Source: Balanoglossus misakiensis | Taxonomy: Eukaryota; Hemichordata | DNA: 64,000 nt | Direction of reading: 5' to 3' | NCBI GenBank assembly: GCA_040954595.2 | Contig: CM082587.2 | Span: forward strand, 10,912,001-10,976,000 | Part shown: positions 46,912-58,701 of the stretch, piece by piece | Position numbering within the stretch: position 1 is the stretch's first letter | Layout of the letters: each line of letters opens with the position of its first letter | Notes under the pieces: model-generated | The model's input: the letters and a program-made list of their open reading frames with translations, nothing else | Told to the model about the DNA's origin: nothing | Database searches by the model: none | Program-made: the position numbers and the translations under genes

Positions 46912-49900
46912 TCATAAGTTGAGTTTTTGACAAATTAAGCCCAAAACTTGTTCTGCATGATCGATTTGCAGGTTCTTGAACTGTTTTATGTGCTGGTGCA
47001 TGAACTGGAGAACCACATTCACACTAACTTCTGATGCTTCAAATGCAGTTAATAATCTGTTGTACTCAGTGGGATTTTGTCTTTTTAGGGCCACTAGATG
47101 GAATGGGTTTGTCCGACGCTTTTTTTTTGGAATTGGGCAACTGAGCACCAGGTCAAGAAGGTCCCCTGATTTCTTCATTTGGTGGAGTTTCTTCAGGGTT
47201 GCCAGCTCTTGTTGCAGTTCTTCATCATCTTGAACTTTTCTGGTCTTCCTTCCTGACCGTTGACTGCGGCGTGGTGGTAGTGATGCTGGTTGTTGGGTTT
47301 GTGCTGCTGGTGGTGATTCTGGCTGTTGGATTTGTGCTGCTGGTGGTGATTCTGGCTGTTGGATTTGTGCTGCTGGTGGTGATTCTGGCTGTTGGATTTG
47401 TGCTGCTGGTGGTGATTCTGGCTGTTGGATTTGTGCTGCTGGTGGTGATTCTGGCTGTTGGATTTGTGCTGCTGGTGGTGATTCTGGCTGTTGGATTTGT
47501 GCTGCTGGCTGTTGCTGTGGTAGTGTGTAAGACACTGGTGATAATTCTGCACTTGTGTTGATGGAACTGTTGGCTGATGGAGTTGCTGGCTGGGGTGATG
47601 GGTGAATGGGATGTGAACCTGAAAAGAAAATGAAATATAGAAGTGTATTGGTTGACATTATTCAATAGTTTTACTTAAGTCATCAGAACACAGGTAAAAC
47701 ATAAAAATTAAAAACCTATTGACTACATAATGGCTTTTACCCCTTTTTACAGACACATAGCAAAATTTGGTATTTTTTAACACTGAGGTATCCCTCTCTC
47801 CATACAAGAAGTACATGAAACAACCACTGAACAAAGGTTAAACTATAATAATTGTCCTAGTCACATTTAAATGACTATGTGTATTCAAATACAAAATCAT
47901 TAACACCATTATTATTAAATAATTATTATATTATACCGTATATTGATGGTGTAAATCACGCTATTTGATTGGTCGAGACACGACACGTGACCGTGATATA
48001 TTAGCCATATACCACAGTCATATATCATAGTCAAAGAAAATGCCCTTTTAAAATGTTATATGCAAAGTTTCAATATACTGGCATAATATAATAGCAATAA
48101 AACACCCCAGCCATGGTATACCACTCGATTTTGACCAGTTCAACTCCATATACGCACTCGCTATCGCTCGTGCGTATATGTCGTGAACTGGTCAAAAATC
48201 TCGTGGTATACCATGGCTGGGGGTGTTTTATTGCTTAAGTAATTGCAAAATTCATAATGACAATGATAGCAATCAAACTGACCAGAGTGGAACAAACTGC
48301 TTGTAACAGGAGAGATAAATACTGAATGGACAGATAAAGAGTGATTGTTTTGATTAAAGGATTGTAAGCAAGAAATTCAGTCTGTATCTCTCCAGTTACA
48401 ACCCGTTTTCCCCTGTTGGTTGGCTTGTTGTTTAAGTATATTTAAGTATATTTAAGTTTGCTAAGACATATTAAATCACGATCACTCCACCACATGGTCG
48501 AGGTTAAACATAGAACTTGGAGAGGTTTCACTGTGATAAAGAAAGTAATACATTGTAATAGGGATATTTCTTACCAAGATCCTCAAAATTTATTGTACTC
48601 AGATCTTGTGTGAGGTAGTGAGGATCTGATTCATGCTGTATGAATGATAGCACTGCTCCAACTTCTGTGTTTGTGCCTTTATAGAGAAAAGATGAAAATG
48701 ACCTTTGTAAATATTGTAGAACTAAATTGGGTAAATGTACACATACACATGACTGAAAATGCCAAACGTTAAAAACACAAAATCCACACTGACGGCTCAA
48801 GAGGTCAGTACACCACGTATCGTCTAGTATTGAAAGTTGTTGTTTAAGTACAGTCTACTTTAACGTTTTAGACGATACTAGACTCTAGTATCGATAGTAT
48901 CGATACTATCGGATATTTTTGAGGTCCGACATAGTCGGGAAGCAGGCAAAGTTGTTGTTAAAGTGCAGTCTACTTTAACGTTTTAGACGATACTAGACTC
49001 TAGTATCGATAGTATCGATACTATCGGATATTTTTGAGGTCCGACATAGTCGGGAAGCAGGCAAAGTTGTTGTTAAAGTACAGTCTAGTTTAATGTTTTA
49101 GACGATACTAGACGATAAATATCCGATATCGTATAAATGTGCAATGTCGCGCTGTCCTCTATTTTTGCGCTGTTACTTTTCTCGGAGCACACTCAATATA
49201 AAATTGTCACGTATCGTATGGTGCATTCAAATGTATTAGATCCTGAAAATTGCCAGCGGAATCATATAAACCTACAAAATGATGTCAGTTGGCTTATACA
49301 CAGTTCCTCCACAAACATAACTAACATATCGGGAAAATCATAGATAGTAGGGCGACTGCCGCTTGCTTCCAAGGGGAAAAAACGCAACTCTAAGGTGGTC
49401 ACGTGACCATAATGCGCATCCTACAGCTAATCCCCTCATTCGCACGTCCGAACAATGGGCGATTCCCGACCGTCTTTCTTGAGGGACTGTGGCTTATAAA
49501 TTTGACATAGGTGAATTCGACACGACAAACCCAAGTCCAAACTCCCGACAGTGTCTCACATGACACGTACGATGCATCGCAAACAGCAAAAAAAAAAAAA
49601 AACAAAAAAAAACAAGAAAAGCGCAACAAGTGATGATATCGAGGAATTTACTTCGAATTTGAATCTGCACGAATAATTTTACTGCATGATGCGAATAGAA
49701 CAAAAATGTATGTACTGGACCCTGGTGTATGATTTTTACATTTTCTTTTTTACAGTCAAGGCTAAAAACATTTACCTTGTAGACTATGACTCTTCACGAT
49801 CTACATTATAGTTGCAATAAAAGACACGCTTACCTATAATAGAATGCCCAGCAATATCGTTTTCAGGTTGTGGATATTGGGTTGCACCCTCACCAGTCGG

Positions 49901-51036
49901 ACAATCAGTTGGCCTACTGACTTCATTATTGCCTGAGAAAAATTGGGCAATATCGCTTTCAAGTTGTGGGTCTCGGGTAACCGCTGCACCCTCACCAGTC
50001 GGACAATCAGTAGGCCTACTGTCTTCATCATCGCCTGTGAAAAAGTGAGAACAAGTTTAGTAAGCCAAAATATTCTCACTGTTTTGCAGAGAAGTACTTA
50101 CCAAGAGACCAGCTGAACAAAATTAAAAACCACTTTTAACAAAAAAACGTCATTTTCGGTACTGTGGTTAATTAAACTTTGTCAGTCGATGTTCGTTTTC
50201 AAGGCCTTCATCTCAAAAGAATGTATAGCTCGTGTAAAACGGATGATTTTGTTTATTGCTGAATCTATACATTCTCAGGAGTAATGTCTAGCAAACTTTC
50301 ACCATTCTAATTAAATAACCGTTTAAATGGTACGTACCTGTCAACTCGACCTGTCCATAATACTGGTAACATGACTTAGCAACGTCTTTCATGCGCGTGA
50401 CCCACGAAGACGTTGAAGCAACCACTTTACCGGGCCGACTGGGGTTGCAGTACGGTGTTTCGGCTGGCCACCATACTGGCTTCATGTCTGGTCTGTCCCA
50501 CAAAGGTTGGGCACGATTTGTGGTGCATTTTACCAATGCTGGTAAAAGTTCTCTTACATCATAGTAAGTGAACGAAGAGAGCTTCTTCTTATGGTGGTTT
50601 CTTAGATCTGGCAGTACGCTTTCTGGGGGTTGTTGATCATTATCATCACTAGGATGCGCTGGTACAGTCAGAAATGTTGAAACGTTTGCTTCAAGGGTTC
50701 TGGCAAGTGGCTGGGTGCCATGGATGACAAAAATCCGTTTCTTGGTGACGGGATCGAAAAACGTTGCAACAACTGCAGCTTCAATCTGTGTTTTCGTGTG
50801 AAATTTGTCAAAGTGTGCAGTCAGTGACTGCCACTGTTGCCTTTGGTACTTCTTTGGGAACTGCATCATGACATAGAGAAGATCGGACAGCCCGGACAAG
50901 TGAAAAATAAAAGTCTTTTGTCCGACGGGCAAGTGACCTTTACCCTGTACTAAACGTGCGAGAACAGGTGTGTTTAACACTAATTGTATGCAAATTGCCG
51001 CGTAGAATGGTGTTTTATACCAAAACGCGCTCCCCA
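46912..51036 (-). CDS. NRF-1-like DNA-binding protein (four 3' exons)
   Basis: Minus-strand exons: 50338-51036, 49834-50034, 48575-48676 and 46912-47618, all phase 1 at both internal ends, with GT-AG introns; joined they give about 569 codons. Exon A resembles the DNA-binding region of nuclear respiratory factor 1 and fly Erect wing: LLPALVKCTTNRAQPLWD, then KPVWWPAETPYCNPSRPGK (NRF-1 has KPxWWPxDIPWxN) and SWVTRMKDVAKSCYQYYG (NRF-1 has an LRxIVKNCYKQHG-like segment). Exon B is a two-fold repeat, each with SRPTDCPTGEGA. Exon C is short. Exon D has six tandem PAAQIQQPESP-type units, a basic NLS-like stretch PKKKRRTNPF and a helical C-terminus ending ICQKLNL. It is probably a nuclear transcription-factor-like protein. 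Exon A begins at an acceptor (GATATTTTAG), so at least one upstream exon is missing. A GTG at 51037 is not a credible start. Confidence 0.78.
47285..47510. repeat. 33-bp coding minisatellite, six to seven units
   Basis: In-frame tandem repeat within exon D of the NRF-1-like gene; each 33-bp unit encodes the 11-mer PAAQIQQPESP. Unit length is a multiple of three, so copy-number changes keep frame. The long open frames seen on the other five frames here are shadows of this repeat. Confidence 0.93.
48094..48234. mobile_element. Small foldback MITE (141 bp) in an intron
   Basis: Arms of about 65 bp, starting GCAATAAAACACCCCAGCCA and ending with its complement, around a loop CTATCGCT flanked by CGCACTCG and CGTGCG. 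It lies in the intron between exons D and C of the NRF-1-like gene. No clear target duplication. Confidence 0.8.
48836..49130. repeat. 115-bp tandem repeat with an internal 20-bp palindrome
   Basis: GTTGTTGTTTAAGT or GTTGTTGTTAAAGT recurs at 48836, 48951 and 49066, a 115-bp period, about 2.5 copies. Complete units contain CGATAGTATCGATACTATCG, a perfect palindrome, followed by GGTCCGACATAGTCGGGA, itself an imperfect hairpin. The repeat lies in the intron between exons C and B of the NRF-1-like gene. Confidence 0.92.
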
Positions 51037-51054
51037 CTAAAATATCTCACAGAA

Positions 51055-51300
51055 AAGTTCTAGGTCGACGCTTCGTGTCTGTTGATGAGCTACAGACGGT
51101 CCTCAACGAAATCGAGGCTACCCTAAACGATCGTCCCTCACCCATCTTTCGTCAGATTCCGAGGATCTTCCACCTTTGACCCCTTATTACATCGCCGTCC
51201 TATCACCACATTACCATACTACACCGTTGATGATAGCGAGCTAAATGACCCAACTTTCGGCAATAAGAACGCGAACTGGCAAGACTAACATACCAGACCT
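51055..51300 (+). pseudogene. BEL/Pao-type integrase fragment, frameshifted
   Basis: About 80 codons of the end of a BEL/Pao pol integrase, in at least two frames. Visible pieces are VLGRRFVSVDELQTVL, EIEATLNDRP, then after a shift SSDSEDLPPLTP, then after another shift the part normally following RLTTLPY. It is oriented opposite to the NRF-1-like gene and begins about 18 bp beyond that gene's exon A acceptor. No LTRs or other pol domains were seen nearby, so it is an isolated relic. Confidence 0.75.
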
Positions 51301-53035
51301 ATTATAAAACTATATCATTTGAGTGCTGCACTGAACGAACGTACGATATTTCGGTACATTGGCCTATAATTATGAATATGTGTGAGTTGTTGTAACCACG
51401 AACTTAATCAATTTCTGATAACTTTAAGTCTCGCCCGACATCACGGCCTTGAATGGCGTTACGGTGTACAAGTCTGTGTGCTGGTCACCGGGTGACGACC
51501 TTATCGGTAGGAAGTTGTTCGAGAAAAAACTGCAAAATGAATATCATATATGGAGTAGGCCTACAACTTGGGAAAGCAAAAGGTTGTCAACTAAGATGTC
51601 AGTCAACAAGGTTTTAAAATTTGTTTCTGTTGAGCGCTATAACAGAGTTCACAAATGTAGGCAATAATGATCTCCACAAGTTCTTCAGTCAACACGCTAC
51701 TCTCATGGAATAAAACCACAGAAAAATACTAGTAGTCAAATTGTCTGTGATAAAACGAACAAGGCAATAACTGAAAACAGGTGTAAATGTTGTTCGTTTT
51801 TCTCACTCCGATTATCGAGCTATTAGTGCTTTTAACCATTCTACTCGGGAGGAAATACCACCGTGAGATATAACTTCCACAGTATTTGTCCACAGTGATT
51901 ATTTATGTTTTAACTCGGTCGAATGTGACGATGAAGTCTTAGTTGAACTTAAATTTCTGTGCCAGTAGGTATACTTTTAGCATAAGTATTGCATCCGATG
52001 GGTCATCATTCTAAATGAGACTGCTTATAAAATGAAACGGTCTTATAAGTTTATTTTCCCTTCTACCGACTCATCCTACATGTCAACCCGATCATAGAGA
52101 AATATTAGTTGAGTGGCGCAGATTGCCTTGCGCAAAATGAGCGTACCGATGAACCCCGCCCAGACCGATTCACATAGAGCATCTTAGCATCACGTAGACA
52201 TGAAGGAAAACCCTTATCAGTAAAACAAAATGAACCCAAAGAATACAACACATAATAAAAATCTCACAAAAAGGGTCAAATAATCGCGGTTTTATCACGT
52301 GAGCCCAAAAACATTTCAAGATTAGGCACAAATGCAAACGTATACACGAAGAAAACGGCATTTCAAACGAGATTAAAAGCAGAAGCGAACGTAATACAGT
52401 ACGAAGTATGTACATGTGTAGGCATCGGGGGCACCCCAAATAAGATAATAAATAAACGACAAACACTATTGGATATGTTAGGTTTTTATTGGTACAACCT
52501 TGAAAAAAATAATTGTCGCAATATGATTGACAGGATCACAGTCACTCCAGGATGAACGACAAAATGATGCAACACCATTAACATTTTTATCAGCAAACAT
52601 TTTATTTTAGTCCCGGTGTTGTGCCGAATTCGGCACCATGCCGAATACGTCCCCGCGCATGCCTTGACAAACAAACCATGGCTTCTAAGGGATAAGATCG
52701 GCAGGTAAAGCTGCCGATTTCAGCCCCGTTGCCGATTAAGACCCCAACTAAAGTCATGTTAACTATTGAAAGCTAAAAGTGATGGTTTCGGCCTAAATGG
52801 GTGAATATCTGCCCATGGCCCTGATTTGTTGGTGGAATGAAATTAAATCCTTGCGGTAATGCAATGTCCAAGTTTACAGTGCAGTACAATGTACATTCAT
52901 GCACAGCCTTACATGCACGTTGGATGGCAAAACTTTCACACAAGAAAATGCAATATTTCAGACACATGTTACTGATGACCCGAGCTTTTACTCTTACATA
53001 AGTTTGCGTGCATGAACCATGTTTTGGTTTGCAGT
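51301..53035. other. No gene recognised
   Basis: Searched for a 5' exon of the NRF-1-like gene; none could be supported. Short open frames (60-98 codons) overlap on both strands. The sequence at 52618-52635 contains a chance palindrome TGCCGAATTCGGCA. Confidence 0.45.
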
Positions 53036-53220
53036 GGAAATTCTAGTCGAAACTACTGCCAACTTAGGGGAGGCATCGGCCGCGCGGTAAGGGCCTGGTC
53101 AGAATTAACAAGGGGGGAGGGCCGGTGCGATTGGGGGGAGGGTCACCATTTCTCATGCAACGGTTTGGGGGAGGGCCGCTACGTTTTGGGCACTTGTCAA
53201 GGGGAGGGTCATTAATTTTT
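53036..53220. repeat. G-rich stretch with GGGGAGGG repeats
   Basis: GGGGGGAGGGCC, GGGGGGAGGGTCACC, GGGGGAGGGCCG and GGGGAGGGTCA recur about every 30-40 bp on the plus strand. Multiple G runs could form quadruplexes. It is probably the remnant of a repeat element, since similar G-run words recur in this part of the window. Confidence 0.6.
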
Positions 53221-53392
53221 GTGCAAGGATGACACCGATAATGTCAAAAATTTGAAGTGTTACAGAGAAATCCTGAAAAGAGACTTGCGCTCATATAGGC
53301 ACTCCTGTATGGATGTATTGACATCCCTTGTACTACAAAATACATCACACAACTCACAAAACATACACATGTACCAGTATGTGATCTTAAAC

Positions 53393-53423
53393 CCCCTAAC
53401 CCTAACCCTAACCCTAATTAGGG
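53393..53423. repeat. Interstitial telomeric repeat, head-to-head
   Basis: CCCCTAACCCTAACCCTAAC continues through four CCCTAA units and then turns into ATTAGGG, so the strand flips from C-rich to G-rich. TTAGGG is the common animal telomere motif. At about 30 bp it is too short to be a functional telomere. Confidence 0.85.
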
Positions 53424-54678
53424 TCCAACGGGCATTAGGGGACCTGAGATTTCGGGCTCTAACCCTACTGCCTTGCCAATGTTTTTTTTACCCCTCCTTT
53501 TGACACAATGTAGGTAAACATGTAAACAACAACAACAAAAAATATCAACAAAAACAAGTCAACCCTTCCATGTTTTTTAAGGTCGAGTCCCCCAATGCCC
53601 AACTTATGTCTTGTTTGGCCAAAAAAAGAGGGTTAGAAAAAATTGTTTGGATTTATTTTGTTATCTTTTAGGTTGTTGTTATTGATTTTGGTCCCCTGTC
53701 TAACCCCAGCCTTTAAAAAAAAACATTTTTAGAAAGGCCAAAAAAATGCCTTGGTGGGTATATGCAAGTTGCTCCAGACGGCAAGTCCAAATTGTGCATG
53801 GACGGATTTCTTGGTAGGTACTTTTAAATTTTACATAAACCATAACAAACTATATATTTTCAGAAAGGTCTCGGCGAGTTTTATAACATACTAAAATTTG
53901 ACTAACTTTGAACTTGACCTTGAAAAGTTATTGCGGAAAAACCTATTGAAAAAAACATACTTTTTAGGGTACGCGGTGTCACCCCCTTAATATAGTTGGA
54001 AACCACTGAAAATTACAGGATAGATTGATAATAAGTTGTTTTAATGTGGTGTGGTGAAAAAATTTTGAAATTCGAAGGTCAAGGTCAACTTCGCCATTGC
54101 TTATAGTTGTTGGTTTACCTATGTCGGATTTCATTATCCTTTGACCTTTGACCTCGAAATTTGGTACACAAGTAGAGTGTCTATCTATAAACTCTTGACA
54201 AAAGTTACATTTAAATATTTTAACATAAAAGCACTTTTTTGACCAAAAAGCAAACTTCTGTAAATTAGCTGTAAATTAGCTTTTTTTTAATATACACTTT
54301 GCTTTTTTAAGATTATTTTTTTATTTTAAGCATTTCAAAGATGAAACTTTCCAGAAACCATCATGAGATGTTCTAGAATATAAAAAAGTTTACACTTTTG
54401 AGATTGGACGCCATTAAGTATTCCAAATGTTGTTGCAAAATAGACTGAAATAATGCCCATAGACTTAACATGTATAAAAACAAAAGAATAATTTTTTTGG
54501 ACACTTGGAAATTTTTTTTTAATGTATTTGTTTTGTCTTTTATATATGATATAGAGTAGTAATTGCTCTATTCAAAACACTATTTGGTTTAAAGATCTGA
54601 TTTCATTTAGTCTTTTATTTTAATTTATTCTATTGTAATTATGCATGTTCAAGTATAGGGAAAATATTCAGTTTTGCA
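53424..54678. other. No gene recognised; repeated GGTCAAGGTCA-like words
   Basis: AT-rich with several TTGACCTTGA / AAGGTCAAGGTCA words (about 53910, 54078, 54140), which resemble decayed tandem repeat or nuclear-receptor half-sites. Base composition makes chance occurrence plausible. Confidence 0.4.
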
Positions 54679-55666
54679 GGCAGGGCAAAGGGGGGGTAAT
54701 TAAACAGCAGGGGATTATGCAATGCAAACACTTGAACTGGCCAGTAACGTTTGAATTCCTCATTTGCATACAGTTTTTCAACTTTTTTCAGAACGAAAGT
54801 TCAGTAACTTGCAACCCATTTCTGACAATTATTTCACCCCAGGCACATTACTGGTACTATGAATGTACTACATGTGATTTTTCATGAAGTTTTATCGAGA
54901 AGAATTTCTTTACTTCCACTGACAAAATTGTGATCACGAAATTCAAAGTGACATTGAAGTTAAAAAATCAAAAAAAAAATATCTGCCATACCCACACAAA
55001 AATTAACCCCCTCAGGTTTTAGAAACATTATTAAACTCCTCTATTCATAATTTTGTCATGAATATATCCATGCCGTGGGTCAAGGACCACAATTTACAGT
55101 GCCATAGGTCAGTCCTGAGAAGTCAGTCAGCGTGAATAGTGTATAGACTCCGTATGTAATATGCTAATGAGAGTTAACGACGCGTTGAAAAGGAAGCCAT
55201 TACGTCATGGGTTAACATGCGTTGACCTACTTCAATGCATACACATATGGCAAACACGGCTGTACTCGTCGATGGCGAAGGCAATTTTTACACCGTCATT
55301 ACTCCACAACGGAGCGGCTCACACTATTATAATTTCACGGTAACTTAGTTCAATATCTTCCTAACCTACCCAATTTTTTTCAAGACAAGAAATCTTTTCC
55401 GTGAGTCAGGGACCACAATTTCAATCAACATACCGAAACTGTCTTTCTCGGGAACGCGTCGTTAAAACTTCACGAAAAATCATCCTATCATTGACTGTGG
55501 TGTTTCATACACGTCTTAGAAAAATGGATGCACTACGATCACTTGAAGTACCGAAAATCTCCGTTTGAAAATTTTTCCAACCGGCCGTAACTGCCACTCA
55601 GTGACGTTCACATTCAAATAGATCTCTTTGATGTCACCGCCGTAATTACCCCCCCTTTGCCTTGCC
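54679..55666. mobile_element. Inverted-repeat element, about 1 kb, no transposase
   Basis: Terminal inverted repeats of 24 bp with one mismatch: GGCAGGGCAAAGGGGGGG at 54679 and its complement ending at 55666. Further inside, TGATTTTTCATGAAGTTTT (about 54876) pairs with AAAACTTCACGAAAAATCA (about 55466). It has no coding region longer than 80 codons. No target duplication was recognised, so the superfamily is open. Confidence 0.7.
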
Positions 55667-56190
55667 TATTTGAGGTTAAGTTTGCATTACTTTTAACACA
55701 CTTAAAATCGACGGTCCCAGACCTCGGACCACAGGTGCTCGTGGACTTGTGCTGTCACAGGGGAGATATTCAGAATACTAGCAACAAATGCCAAACTAGC
55801 AACACCGGCTTTCTTTGAGGGGGCAACCGGCTTTCTTTGAGGGGGCCTACACGTTATCTCTAAAATTGAACGTATATGTACAAGAGAGGTTTAATAGCGA
55901 TGCCAAGAAGAAGAAAAATACCAAGACAAGAGCATGACAACAGAAGTTTCAATAGTTTATTTGGCACATAAAAGGCGAAAATTGCGTGCACACTGTACAG
56001 ACATCGCATATAAAATAACAACACATTTTGATGAGTTTTACCGTGTGTTTTCGGAACGCGAATGCATATAGCAAGGAGAAGACACGGAACGTGCACACGT
56101 ACATACGCATGGCCTTTGTTTCTAGCTCGTGTTCATGAAGCTGCAGCCTGTCATATGGGTGATGGCACATACATGCTCTGCAGGGTCCGT

Positions 56191-58701
56191 GAAGTTTGTT
56201 ACTTATTCCTTATTCCTTATTCCTTATTCGAATGTGAAGTTTGTTACTTATTCCTTATTCCTTATTCCTTATTCGAATGCGAAGTTTGTTACTTATTCCT
56301 TATTCCTTATTCGGATTATGAAGTCTGTGACTTATTCCTTATTCGGATTCTGAAGTCTGTGACTTTTTTCCTTATTCAAAGCTTATTCCTTATTCGAAAT
56401 CTGAAGTCTGTGACTTATTCCTTATTCGAAATCTGAAGTCTGTGACTTATTCCTTATTCGAAATCTGAAGTCTGTGACTTTTTCCTTATTAAAAGCTTAT
56501 TCCTTATTCGAATCTGAAGTCTGTGACTTATTCCTTAATCGGATTCTGAAGTCTGTGACTTTTTCCTTATTCAAAGCTTATTCCTTATTCGAAATCTGAA
56601 GTCTGTGACTTTTTCCTTATTCAAAGCTTATTCCTTATTCGAAATCTGAAGTCTGTGACTTATTCCTTATTCGAAATCTGAAGTCTGTGACTTATTCCTT
56701 ATTCGAAATCTGAAGTCTGTGACTTATTCCTTATTCCTTATTCTTTATTCGAATGCGAAGTTTGTTACTTATTCCTTATTCCTTATTCGGATTATGAAGT
56801 CTGTGACTTATTCCTTATTCGGATTCTGAAGTCTGTGACTTTTTTCCTTATTCAAAGCTTATTCCTTATTCGAAATCTGAAGTCTGTGACTTTTTCCTTA
56901 TTCGGATTCTGAAGTCTGTGACTTTTTCCTTATTCAAAGCTTATTCCTTATTCGAAATCTGAAGTCTGTGACTTTTTCCTTATTCAAAGCTTATTCCTTA
57001 TTCGAAATCTGAAGTCTGTGACTTATTCCTTATTCGAAATCTGAAGTCTGTGACTTTTTCCTTATTAAAAGCTTATTCCTTATTCGGATTCTGAAGTCTG
57101 TGACTTATTCCTTATTCGAAATCTGAAGTCTGTGACTTTTTCCTTATTCAAAGCTTATTCCTTATTCGAAATCTGAAGTCTGTGACTTTTTCCTTATTCA
57201 AAGCTTATTCCTTATTCGAAATCTGAAGTCTGTGACTTATTCCTTATTCGGATTCTGAAGTCTGTGACTTTTTCCTTATTCAAAGCTTATTCCTTATTCG
57301 AAATCTGAAGTCTGTGACTTTTTCCTTATTCAAAGCTTATTCCTTATTCGAAATCTGAAGTCTGTGACTTATTCCTTATTCGAAATCTGAAGTCTGTGAC
57401 TTATTCCTTATTCGAAATCTGAAGTCTGTGACTTATTCCTTATTCCTTATTCTTTATTCGAATGCGAAGTTTGTTACTTATTCCTTATTCCTTATTCGGA
57501 TTATGAAGTCTGTGACTTATTCCTTATTCGGATTCTGAAGTCTGTGACTTTTTTCCTTATTCAAAGCTTATTCCTTATTCGAAATCTGAAGTCTGTGACT
57601 TTTTCCTTATTCGGATTCTGAAGTCTGTGACTTTTTCCTTATTCAAAGCTTATTCCTTATTCGAAATCTGAAGTCTGTGACTTTTTCCTTATTCAAAGCT
57701 TATTCCTTATTCGAAATCTGAAGTCTGTGACTTATTCCTTATTCGAAATCTGAAGTCTGTGACTTTTTCCTTATTCAAAGCTTATTCCTTATTCGAAATC
57801 TGAAGTCTGTGACTTTTTCCTTATTCAAAGCTTATTCCTTATTCGAAATCTGAAGTCTGTGACTTTTTCCTTATTCAAAGCTTATTCCTTATTCGAAATC
57901 TGAAGTCTGTGACTTATTCCTTATTCGGATTCTGAAGTCTGTGACTTTTTCCTTATTCAAAGCTTATTCCTTATTCGAAATCTGAAGTCTGTGACTTTTT
58001 CCTTATTCAAAGCTTATTCCTTATTCGAAATCTGAAGTCTGTGACTTATTCCTTATTCGAAATCTGAAGTCTGTGACTTATTCCTTATTCGAAATCTGAA
58101 GTCTGTGACTTATTCCTTATTCCTTATTCTTTATTCGAATGCGAAGTTTGTTACTTATTCCTTATTCCTTATTCGGATTATGAAGTCTGTGACTTTTTTC
58201 CTTATTCAAAGCTTATTCCTTATTCGAAATCTGAAGTCTGTGACTTTTTCCTTATTCGGATTCTGAAGTCTGTGACTTTTTCCTTATTCAAAGCTTATTC
58301 CTTATTCGAAATCTGAAGTCTGTGACTTTTTCCTTATTCAAAGCTTATTCCTTATTCGAAATCTGAAGTCTGTGACTTATTCCTTATTCGAAATCTGAAG
58401 TCTGTGACTTTTTCCTTATTAAAAGCTTATTCCTTATTCGGATTCTGAAGTCTGTGACTTATTCCTTATTCGAAATCTGAAGTCTGTGACTTTTTCCTTA
58501 TTCAAAGCTTATTCCTTATTCGAAATCTGAAGTCTGTGACTTTTTCCTTATTCAAAGCTTATTCCTTATTCGAAATCTGAAGTCTGTGACTTATTCCTTA
58601 TTCGGATTCTGAAGTCTGTGACTTTTTCCTTATTCAAAGCTTATTCCTTATTCGAAATCTGAAGTCTGTGACTTTTCTCTTATTCGAAATCTGAAGTCTG
58701 T
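56191..58701. repeat. Left satellite arm of the foldback element
   Basis: About 2.5 kb of alternating modules: TTCCTTA runs, TCGAAATCTGAAGTCTGTGA, TCGGATTCTGAAG and TTCAAAGCTTATTCC. A rarer module TTCTTTATTCGAATGCGAAG recurs at 56741, 57450 and 58127, revealing a higher-order unit of about 0.68-0.71 kb repeated three times. This expansion is missing from the right arm, which is only 0.6 kb. Confidence 0.92.

Noticed and set aside
47193-47665. Long open frames of 119-146 codons in other frames and on the plus strand
   Set aside because: They are shadows of the 33-bp in-frame minisatellite; a period divisible by three keeps every frame open. Only the frame ending at 46912 continues into non-repetitive, family-like sequence with matching splice phase.
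50288-51037. Start of the NRF-1-like gene at 51037
   Set aside because: The codon there is GTG, and it overlaps a good splice acceptor (TTTTAG). The frame is better read as an internal exon starting at 51036.
52618-52636. GAATTCGGCAC resembling a cDNA-library adaptor
   Set aside because: It is embedded in a longer palindrome and followed by sequence-specific ACCATGCCG rather than the usual adaptor continuation; probably chance.
54645-54887. 80-codon plus-strand frame as a small gene
   Set aside because: It spans the left terminal repeat of the inverted-repeat element and has no recognisable features.
56062-56436. 124-codon plus-strand frame rich in repeated CEVCYLFLIPYS
   Set aside because: It is translation of the left satellite arm of the foldback element and has no splice or promoter context.
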